64,000 bases of DNA, taken from contig JAIBBN010000003.1 in the NCBI GenBank assembly GCA_019694655.1, forward strand, positions 1 through 64,000. The letters are read 5' to 3'. Positions 50,985 through 58,032 of the stretch are shown piece after piece. A program made the translations under genes and the position numbers. The stretch's first letter is position 1. Each line of letters opens with the position of its first letter. Source of the DNA: Leptospirales bacterium. Its GTDB lineage: Bacteria; Spirochaetota; Leptospiria; Leptospirales; Leptonemataceae. The notes under the pieces are model-generated. The model saw nothing but the letters and a program-made list of their open reading frames with translations, was not told the origin of the DNA and did not search any database.

Positions 50985-51568
50985 GGATCGGCGCCCTGTA
51001 ACTCGCCGCGTCGCCGCAGCTCGTCGCTCACCTGGCGGTAGAGGGCGAGCATGTTCTCTGTCGACTTTTGCATTTGATCGGCGTCCAGGCCGTGGTCCGT
51101 AAAGCCCGGCATATCCGCGATCTCATGGGTCATGATGGCGCTGTTGGCGCACATATAGCGCACACGATAGAGAAAGGGCACGGGCAGCTTCGGTAGTTGT
51201 TTTGTTACATCGGCGATCAGTTCCTGTTGTAACGATTCAAAGGTCGTTCCGTCTTCCTGCCTGGCGTACTCCATTGTGCTCACCATATCAGCGGCCATCA
51301 TTTCCTGAAACTCCGGTTCGTAAAATCCCTCTGTATAGCGGTCGTACATAGCGTACTGAATCGCTTCCCTTTCTCCGGCGATCAAAGCGTACGGTCCCTC
51401 TGTCGGAAAGAGAGTGTCAACAAGCTGGATCGGGACGACATCGGGCGATGGACGCGTTGCCAGCAGCGCAAGTACTGTGGGCACAAGCGCGCTGTCGTCG
51501 GGATTTTCCATTGGTATGCATCCCACAAATAGAAGCGCACTGAGCGCAGCAGCTCTCCAGCGATTCAT
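50981..51568 (-). CDS. Lipoprotein A3 (cassette 3)
   Basis: This 195-residue lipoprotein has the lipobox LLFVGC (about residues 12-17). The mature part is acidic and largely helical. The C-terminal ALYRQVSDELRRRG is clearly related to the AYRTKVNEELRRRG end of A1 and A2, so it is the A member of this cassette. It lacks the poly-C tract. The start overlaps the PilZ gene stop by 4 bases and its own stop overlaps B3, giving a chain of coupled genes. Confidence 0.7.
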   Translation of the reverse strand: MNRWRAAALSALLFVGCIPMENPDDSALVPTVLALLATRPSPDVVPIQLVDTLFPTEGPYALIAGEREAIQYAMYDRYTEGFYEPEFQEMMAADMVSTMEYARQEDGTTFESLQQELIADVTKQLPKLPVPFLYRVRYMCANSAIMTHEIADMPGFTDHGLDADQMQKSTENMLALYRQVSDELRRRGELQGADP

Positions 51569-52614
51569 CGCGACCTTTCTCCTTGCTTGATGAGTTTCCG
51601 AATCACATGTTTATCTACAGTACCGGGAGCAATAAAGCGGATGCCAAAGCCCGGCGGTTTCTGGAACAGCCCTTGCGGATTGCTCCACATGACCTGGCCA
51701 CGGAGCGCGGCGGAGTTCTGGTCAGCCGAAAGAACGACGGCCAACTCGGTCTCTGGCGCCGGCGGGGCGGCCATAGCCAGATAGGCGCCGTCGCGGGAAA
51801 CATTCAGCATATTTGCCGGTTGCTTTCTGCCATCGACTTCAACCGCGCATTGCAGCGAGATAACATAGCGTTTCGGGAAAACAAGCTTCAAGAATTGGCG
51901 AATCGCACGGCGGGTGGCCGCGCTTGTATAAAAACGCAGGCCAAGGCCGTCGGGGTCGATGCGCGCAACTTCGGCGCTGATATTCAGTGTGAGGCCATGA
52001 TGAAGTTGCAACTCTACGCGCTGCTTCTGAGCGATGGCATACTGCTCAGCGGCATTTGCTGGCAGATTGACGTAACAGCCGAGCACGCTCAGGTCGCGAG
52101 TTGTCGCTCGCTGATCGCCAATCAATAGTCCGGTCTGAATCAGTTGTCTTGGCCGGCGACGGAAACCGCGCCAGCCAGCGTTCAGGTAGGGCGCCGAAAT
52201 GTCGCGCTGCAAGAAATAGCCAAGCAGCAGCAGGGCCGCGGCCGAACGAACGATTTCACCGCTGCGTGCTACCGTCGGCGCCGCCAGAAAAAGGGCAAGA
52301 CTGTAGCCCATCAAGACTCCAGCGTGAATCAGGAAGGCAAAATATCCCCATCGCCTGACACGCAATAGACAGAAGGCGACAACCGGCGCAGTAAGAAACA
52401 GGACCAGCGCCAGCAGGGAATAGGCGGCGAAGAGCGACCTCCAGTTTGCGCTGAGGGCGGCCAAACTGTAGAGGAGGTTGGCGACCGGCAGCAGCAGATA
52501 GACAATTCCGGCCAGTTTCAGGCCCGGCGGCGTTTTGATTCGAGCTGCAGAGCTTTCGTCTGCCTGCGGGCCCAGCAGCGGCCGGCGTTGAAAGAGGGTA
52601 AGGGAAACGGCCAT
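51565..52614 (-). CDS. Membrane protein with two PilZ-like domains
   Basis: This 349-residue protein has four N-terminal hydrophobic helices (about residues 32-135) and two cytoplasmic PilZ-like domains (about 152-240 and 245-345). The second has RYVISLQCAVEV and NVSRDGAYLAM (the D/NxSxxG motif); the first has RDLSVLGCYV. PilZ domains bind cyclic di-GMP and control surface or export functions. The RxxxR arginines are only partly evident, so binding is uncertain. It heads the longest lipoprotein/SGNH unit with ATGA coupling to A3. A GGAGG lies 9 bases before ATG 52614, and a poly-A tract lies just upstream of that. Confidence 0.78.
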   Translation of the reverse strand: MAVSLTLFQRRPLLGPQADESSAARIKTPPGLKLAGIVYLLLPVANLLYSLAALSANWRSLFAAYSLLALVLFLTAPVVAFCLLRVRRWGYFAFLIHAGVLMGYSLALFLAAPTVARSGEIVRSAAALLLLGYFLQRDISAPYLNAGWRGFRRRPRQLIQTGLLIGDQRATTRDLSVLGCYVNLPANAAEQYAIAQKQRVELQLHHGLTLNISAEVARIDPDGLGLRFYTSAATRRAIRQFLKLVFPKRYVISLQCAVEVDGRKQPANMLNVSRDGAYLAMAAPPAPETELAVVLSADQNSAALRGQVMWSNPQGLFQKPPGFGIRFIAPGTVDKHVIRKLIKQGERSR

Positions 52615-52635
52615 CCGGTCGATCCTCCGCTTCCC

Positions 52636-52648
52636 TTTTTTTTTTTTT
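52636..52648 (-). repeat. Poly-A tract (A13) upstream of the PilZ gene
   Basis: Thirteen consecutive T on the plus strand (A on the transcribed orientation) lie 21 bases before the PilZ start and just before its ribosome-binding site. Length changes here could alter promoter spacing or leader structure. Confidence 0.8.
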
Positions 52649-52767
52649 CAAGCAAATTCTTTGGTTTTGGAGTTTCAGGCCAGCGGCGAGTCTGTCTCAT
52701 CCTGCCGCATTCCGGTTTATGCCCGCCTCCCGCCTCCCGCCTCCTGCGCCCGGCGTCGGCGGCACGT

Positions 52768-53187
52768 TCAGTGGCGGAGTAAGAGGCTGATAATGGCAAC
52801 GGTCGCTCCGACCTGCCCAATCCAGAAGAGGAACATCCAGCGCAGCTGCGACACATGGAGCGCGGCGATCCTGGCGTCCAGCTGCGCCATTCGGGTCTCC
52901 AGGTCGCCTCGCGTTCGGGCCAGCTCTACACGAACCTCGGAGATTTCCTCTTTCAGCTCTACGCGAACCTGGGAGATTTCCTCTTTTAGCTCTACGCGAA
53001 CCTGAGAGATTTCATCGCGCAGCTCGGTTTTGGCTTCCAGGACGACCCTGTGGAAGCGCTCTTCGACCTGACGAACGACGTCGATTTCCTGATTCTTTGC
53101 GATTTCGTTCAAACCCTGAACAAAATCATCGTAGGAATCGCCAAAGGCCTCGCGAACCCCTCGGCCAAAATTTACCACATGGGTCAT
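52768..53187 (-). CDS. Coiled-coil protein with C-terminal membrane helix
   Basis: This 139-residue protein has a helical N-terminal part, then an 11-residue repeat (KEEISQVRVEL, three near-perfect copies, about residues 57-90). A second helix and a C-terminal membrane segment (FLFWIGQVGATVAIISLLL) follow. Hendecad repeats favour a right-handed coiled coil. The layout is like CCDC90/DUF1640-type proteins, which anchor oligomeric coiled coils in a membrane. Tandem 33-base repeats in the DNA could vary in number between strains. Function unknown. Confidence 0.72.
   Translation of the reverse strand: MTHVVNFGRGVREAFGDSYDDFVQGLNEIAKNQEIDVVRQVEERFHRVVLEAKTELRDEISQVRVELKEEISQVRVELKEEISEVRVELARTRGDLETRMAQLDARIAALHVSQLRWMFLFWIGQVGATVAIISLLLRH
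52922..53020 (-). repeat. Three tandem 33-bp coding repeats
   Basis: Units at 52922-52954, 52955-52987 and 52988-53020 differ by only a few bases, and each encodes 11 residues of a coiled coil. The start of a fourth, degenerate unit follows. Confidence 0.85.
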
Positions 53188-53330
53188 TGAAGTCAGAATA
53201 GCGAGGCCGCCGCAGGCAGGTCAATCCGGAAGCTGTGCGAATGGTAGAGCGCGGACAGCTGATTGCCATCGGCCAGCGACACACACTGCTATTGGAGGTC
53301 GCTGACCGAGGGATCCCGAGGCGCGAAGGG

Positions 53331-54419
53331 CTACTTGAAATCGATATCGAAGCTGATTCCAGTTTCGATGCCGGCCAGGGTCTCGTGCTGTTCTTTGCCG
53401 TAAACTGCGAAGTCTCCCAGCACATCGCCGGAAGGCAGCAGCGTTGTGCCATAGACCGTACCAATAGGCGCTGGCCCGCGCAGACCGGTGAAAGTTGCCA
53501 GGGTGATGTAATTGGCGTAACTGCGAGTGTAGCGTTGCTCCCGGTAGCCAATATGCCAGCGCAGCGAGTCGCTCTCGACTTCAATTCCCAGTGCGTATTC
53601 GCGCATGGCCAGCCTTGCATTGTACTGTATCGCCGAAGCGGACAGCGAAAAGACGGAGTTACTGACGCTGCCGCTTCCGATCAAACCGGCGCCGCGATCG
53701 ATCTCCAGCGGGCTGGCGATGGTGACGGTTGGCATGGAACGAAACTCGGCAAGCAAGGAAACGCGATCCTTATTGCTGCGCTGACCGGCGAGCGGCAGGC
53801 GCAGAATCAAGCCAGGCGCTATGCCGTGAAATTTCCGTTCCGCATCAATCGTCGAGTTGGTAACACTGACCACCGAACTGCCGGAAATCAGAGTGGATTG
53901 TACCTGGAAGCGCGTAAAGGCTTCGCTGAAGCTGTGCCGGGAAATGTAGGGCTCCAGTTCCAATCCGCCAGGTAGTTTATTCAATACCAGTCCCAGATGC
54001 CAGTCGTTCTGGCGGATGCGATAGTTTTGAATTTCCTGCCGGCCGCTGCTGACATAGGTAATGCCAGATACAGCGCCAAAGGCCAGATCCTCGTTGCCCA
54101 TCTCGCCTTCAAAGCGGTGCAGTGTGTACTGGATTCCCAGACGCAGGGCTGCGCTGCCCAGATCGTGAACATAGTAGAGCGCCAGCGGCAGTTGTCGACG
54201 CCCGGTTGGCGTAATGGCAGTGGGCGTGCGACCGGCGACAATATCGCCATTGGCAGAAATGTCCCACTCCGTATCGCGCATCAGACGGCTGTGCGAGTCG
54301 CTGCGGAATTCGGGCTGATAGCCAAGATTGAATTCCATCTGAAGGCTCTGCGCCGATAGCGCCAGCGGCGCAAGAAGACCCAGACAGGAAATGAGTTGTA
54401 GCAATGGCTTGAGTTTCAT
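53331..54419 (-). CDS. Outer-membrane beta-barrel-like protein
   Basis: This 362-residue protein has a signal peptide (about residues 1-23, ALS-AQ). A long run of alternating polar/apolar strands follows, such as QMEFNLGYQPEFR and ALRLGIQYTLHRFEG. It ends in ETGISFDIDFK, close to a barrel-closing aromatic signature. No known family is recognised. It lies alone on the minus strand between the coiled-coil and ankyrin genes, with gaps of about 140 bases on each side in which I see nothing further. Confidence 0.6.
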   Translation of the reverse strand: MKLKPLLQLISCLGLLAPLALSAQSLQMEFNLGYQPEFRSDSHSRLMRDTEWDISANGDIVAGRTPTAITPTGRRQLPLALYYVHDLGSAALRLGIQYTLHRFEGEMGNEDLAFGAVSGITYVSSGRQEIQNYRIRQNDWHLGLVLNKLPGGLELEPYISRHSFSEAFTRFQVQSTLISGSSVVSVTNSTIDAERKFHGIAPGLILRLPLAGQRSNKDRVSLLAEFRSMPTVTIASPLEIDRGAGLIGSGSVSNSVFSLSASAIQYNARLAMREYALGIEVESDSLRWHIGYREQRYTRSYANYITLATFTGLRGPAPIGTVYGTTLLPSGDVLGDFAVYGKEQHETLAGIETGISFDIDFK

Positions 54420-54567
54420 GGCGCCCCCTGCGCGCGGCGACGGCAGCTCAGCAACGCTGCTGGCTGGACCTTCGCCGATTTCGGGCAGATCTCAGGGCAG
54501 CCCTTTCTTTGATTCAATCAATTTTTATGATGAAAATAGCATCCCTTGCACTTTCTGCGAGCCAGTC

Positions 54568-55164
54568 TCACATCAAATAGGACTTGCCATTCTTATCCAC
54601 AAGACTCGGGTCTCCGCCGGCCGCCAGGAGTGCGGAACTGATTTCGGCCATCGCCGAATAGGATCGACTGAGCATCAGCGGCGTGACGCCTTCATGGTCG
54701 CGCGCATTGGGATTGGCGCCAGCCTCCAGCAGCAGCTGTGTTGTTTCCAGGTCGCCGCATTCCACCGCCATGTGCAAGGCGCTGTAGCCGCGTCGGTCCG
54801 GCTGGTCGATCACCTGCAGAAAGCCAGCGGACAGCAGCGCCTGAACGTAGGCGACGCGCGAACCAAGTCGACAGGCCAGATGCAGCGCCTCCGGCGCTGG
54901 CGATTTCAGCATTCCGAACTGCTCCAATCGTTGCAGTGCAAGCTGGAACTGCTCGCGCCGCTCCAGTTCAATTGCATTGAAAAGCAACTGGCCCGCTCGC
55001 CGTTTTCGCAAGGCATCAATCAGGTACATGGCAGCCCCCTGCGCCATGACTGCGGAGCGCTCCGCGTCGATACCCAGATCAAGAGCATGCCAGTTCGCCG
55101 GCAATCCATCCATTTTCTTCGCGGAGCGCAGAATTGCCCGCCAGCCGAAGAATTGCTTTTCCAA
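54568..55164 (-). CDS. Ankyrin-repeat protein
   Basis: This 198-residue protein has two to three ankyrin repeats in the C-terminal half (about residues 90-198). GYSALHMAVECGDLETTQLLLEAGANPNARDHEGVTPLML is split by the usual TPL(M/H) helix start, and a further partial repeat ends DPSLVDKNGKSYLM. The N-terminal half is helical and unrecognised. No signal peptide is clear. It would bind a partner protein. It is divergent from the first TonB receptor, with only about 20 bases between the two starts. Confidence 0.8.
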   Translation of the reverse strand: MEKQFFGWRAILRSAKKMDGLPANWHALDLGIDAERSAVMAQGAAMYLIDALRKRRAGQLLFNAIELERREQFQLALQRLEQFGMLKSPAPEALHLACRLGSRVAYVQALLSAGFLQVIDQPDRRGYSALHMAVECGDLETTQLLLEAGANPNARDHEGVTPLMLSRSYSAMAEISSALLAAGGDPSLVDKNGKSYLM

Positions 55165-55184
55165 TTTGCAGACAGGATTCCAAA

Positions 55185-57965
55185 TTGGATGTGAGATTTT
55201 GCAGGTCTGGCGTCGGCCCTTTGCTTCTGGGACTTCTGGCGACGCTGCTGCATCCTGCTCTGGCGCTTTCCGCCAGGGAAAGTAGTCCGCGCAGCGTCTG
55301 GCTGGCGCAATTCCAGCGCAGCGGGCCGGGACCGGCGGATTTGCAGCTGGAAGGCCTGCTTCAGGCAGAGCTGGCTGTGGCCCTGCAGCAGCGCGGCTTT
55401 ATCGTCGAGCGCGGCCAGCTGCCCCTGGCCCAGGCGCCAGCGGGCGAGGGCATGGCAATTGGCGGATATTATCGCCGATCGGCGGCTGGCCGCCTCCATC
55501 TCTTTGGGCTGATAGCCGATCGTCAATCGCAGCGCATCGTGGACGGCGCCTCGCGCAGCAGCGTGCTCGATTTGCCAGGCGCCGATCAGGCCCTTGGACG
55601 CGTGCGAGGCGAACTGGAGGAGAGCGATACCGAATCCATTCGACGCTTCGCGGAGCGCGTCGCGCGACAGGCGGCGTTGAATCCCGAGCTGCGGCTGCGA
55701 CGTGACAATCTGCTGGCACATTCGCCGGAAGATGCGCGCGAGGATCTGTCCGGCTTCTGGCCTGGCGAGCAGGAAGCGGGCGACGCGGCGCGCGAAGCCT
55801 TTGAACTTCTGGAAAACCAGAAGGTGGTCACCGCCACGCGCAGCCAGCGTACGCTGCGTCAGTCGCCGGCGGCGGTTTACGTCGTGACCGAACGCCAGAT
55901 TCGCGAGCGAGGCTACCGCACCCTGGTCGACGCGCTGCATGACATTCCGGGCTTTGATATCATCCATACGTATGGCATCTTTCCAGAGTTGGTGCATCCG
56001 CGCGGCCTGGTTGGCAACAATCAGCGCACGCTGATCTATATCGACGGCATTCTCGACAACAATATCAGCGAGCGTGCAACGCTTGGCGGCTCGTTGCGAT
56101 ACCCGCTCTTCAACGTCGAACGCATCGAGGTAGTGATGGGTCCGTCTTCCGCGCTCTATGGCGCCAACGCCTTTGGAGGCGTGATTCAAGTCTTCACCAA
56201 GGGCGGCGACACAGCGCCCGGCGGCGATGCGGAAGTAGGTTATGGTCGCTACCTGGATGCTGGATACGCGCCCGGCGCCTACGGGGCTGTGGCCGGTCGC
56301 GGTCGCAGCAGCGATTCGGACATGCATTACTCCGCCGCTGGATGGTTTTTCAGTTCGCGCGGTCCGTACTTTGGCGATCGACAATCCTTGCGCTCTAAGT
56401 CGGTCAACGAGAACGACCCCCGCTGGCAACTGGAGAAGGAAGCCTGCGGCGGACCGTGCGTCATCCCATCCGACGCCATTGGTTATGACTGGTCGCCTTA
56501 CTACAATGCATCGCAGGAGGAAAGCTACAATCTCTCCGCACGCCTGCAGGCTGGCGGCTTCTCACTGCGCACTGTCAACTGGCAGCATGTACAGGCCGAC
56601 GGAACCTTTGCCAATGGCAGCAACCTGGTCGATACCGATCAGCTTGGGTTTCAGCGTTCGGGCTGGAATTTTCGCAACAATGCCGCTGCTCTGGCCTATG
56701 ACTGGAACATTGCCAGCGCTGCATCGCTCAACAGCGAGATAGCAGTACGGCACACGGAATTGCTGGGCTCCAGTCGCGATGTAACCGTCAATCGTGCGCC
56801 CGATCCGCTGTTCTATTACGATCTAAACCGTAGCGGCGACTTCAAGCTGAATGAAAACTACAGCCGGGCTGACTATTCGCTGGAGTGGCGCGAAAAGCTG
56901 GAATGGAATATTTCGCGCCGTCTGCAGACCCTGGCCGGCGTCGAAGCGGTGCAGGAAAGCACGCCGCGAGATTACGGCGCAGCCAAGCGATATGTGTTCA
57001 GCACCTACGCTGGCTACTTGCAGGCTCAATTCCTGCCAATCGATATGCTTGAGGTCTTGATTGGTTATCGCTATGACTTCAATACGAACTACGGCCAGGC
57101 GCATACGCCGCGCGTCGGCCTGACCTTAAGCCCCGCTGGATGGCTGACGCTGCGCGCCATGGCCAGCACCGGTTTTCGCGCGCCGACGCCCTGGGAACTT
57201 TTCAACGAAACGGCTCAGCGTCGCGCCAATCCTGATTTGCAGCCTGAGCAAATGCGCAGTTATGAGCTGGGCGCGGGCCTGCGTTTCTTGCGCGACTACT
57301 ATTTGCAGTTCACCTTCTATCGCAACGAGATCAGCGACCTGTTGCTGGAAGCGCAGGCGAGCGCGCTGCCCAGACCGGAAGGCGGCTACTACAATCAAAA
57401 TCAAAATGTCGGCCGCGCCCGGATTGTTGGCGCGGAGGCGCAGCTGGACGCGCGGCCCCTGGAATCGATCAACGTGGCTCTGGGCTACAGCTACAATCGC
57501 GGCTTCTACTTTGATCTCCCGCTTGGGCAAGCAGCGCCGCTTTCGACTCGCGGCCGACCGGGCGATGATCTGCTGCGCGACTACATTGGCGCGGCAACCG
57601 GAACGCGTCCCGGCGATGAACGCGGCGATATCCCCAACATCGCTCCGCACCGCGTTTTTGTAGGCCTGACCTGGCGTCCGATTCTCGACCTCAGCCTGCA
57701 CCTGCGCGCCAATTACGCCGACATCCGTCGCACAATTGCCAGCAATCCAGAAAAAACCGTAGCCGGCTATTTACTGCTGCAGCTAAACATCCGCTATGAG
57801 AATCTTTTTGGCCTGCAGGGATGGTACGCCAGTCTGCTGTTGCGCAACGCAGGAGATGTCAGCGCCTATGATCCGGGCATTCGCAACGCAACCGGCGACT
57901 ACTACCCCACGCGCCATCCCATCGAGGAGCGCAATATCTGGTTGAGTTTAGGCTACAAATTCTAA
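55185..57965 (+). CDS. TonB-dependent receptor with N-terminal TolB/CsgG-like domain (copy 1)
   Basis: This 926-residue outer-membrane receptor has a signal peptide (about residues 5-27). A domain of about 190 residues follows that is not the usual STN domain. It has VWLAQFQRSG, AVALQQRGFIVERG and AIGGYYRRSAAGRLHLFGLI, like the N-terminal part of TolB/CsgG/FlgO proteins. The plug follows from VVTATRSQ (about residue 215, RTLVDALHDIPGFDIIH, RIEVVMGPSSALYGANAFGGVI), and the 22-strand barrel runs to the terminal LGYKF. The TTG at 55185 has AGGA 7 bases before it. The ligand is unknown. Confidence 0.88.
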   Translation: MDVRFCRSGVGPLLLGLLATLLHPALALSARESSPRSVWLAQFQRSGPGPADLQLEGLLQAELAVALQQRGFIVERGQLPLAQAPAGEGMAIGGYYRRSAAGRLHLFGLIADRQSQRIVDGASRSSVLDLPGADQALGRVRGELEESDTESIRRFAERVARQAALNPELRLRRDNLLAHSPEDAREDLSGFWPGEQEAGDAAREAFELLENQKVVTATRSQRTLRQSPAAVYVVTERQIRERGYRTLVDALHDIPGFDIIHTYGIFPELVHPRGLVGNNQRTLIYIDGILDNNISERATLGGSLRYPLFNVERIEVVMGPSSALYGANAFGGVIQVFTKGGDTAPGGDAEVGYGRYLDAGYAPGAYGAVAGRGRSSDSDMHYSAAGWFFSSRGPYFGDRQSLRSKSVNENDPRWQLEKEACGGPCVIPSDAIGYDWSPYYNASQEESYNLSARLQAGGFSLRTVNWQHVQADGTFANGSNLVDTDQLGFQRSGWNFRNNAAALAYDWNIASAASLNSEIAVRHTELLGSSRDVTVNRAPDPLFYYDLNRSGDFKLNENYSRADYSLEWREKLEWNISRRLQTLAGVEAVQESTPRDYGAAKRYVFSTYAGYLQAQFLPIDMLEVLIGYRYDFNTNYGQAHTPRVGLTLSPAGWLTLRAMASTGFRAPTPWELFNETAQRRANPDLQPEQMRSYELGAGLRFLRDYYLQFTFYRNEISDLLLEAQASALPRPEGGYYNQNQNVGRARIVGAEAQLDARPLESINVALGYSYNRGFYFDLPLGQAAPLSTRGRPGDDLLRDYIGAATGTRPGDERGDIPNIAPHRVFVGLTWRPILDLSLHLRANYADIRRTIASNPEKTVAGYLLLQLNIRYENLFGLQGWYASLLLRNAGDVSAYDPGIRNATGDYYPTRHPIEERNIWLSLGYKF

Positions 57966-58032
57966 TGTTCGCACCATCCACGCCAGGTTGCGTCAGTTTT
58001 CAGCCAATCAACGGAGAAAAGGTTTCCAAACT

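Noticed and set aside
52922-53020. Three 33-bp repeats as a CRISPR-like array
   Set aside because: The repeats are directly tandem with no spacers and are in frame inside a coiled-coil gene.
54419-55185. Cobalamin or other riboswitch upstream of the TonB receptors
   Set aside because: The region is largely the ankyrin gene on the other strand, and only about 20 bases separate the divergent starts; no conserved riboswitch box was seen.
55020-56429. Minus-strand open frame of 469 codons opposite the first TonB receptor
   Set aside because: Antisense shadow; composition is Arg/Ala/Gln-rich without domain signal, and the receptor is certain.
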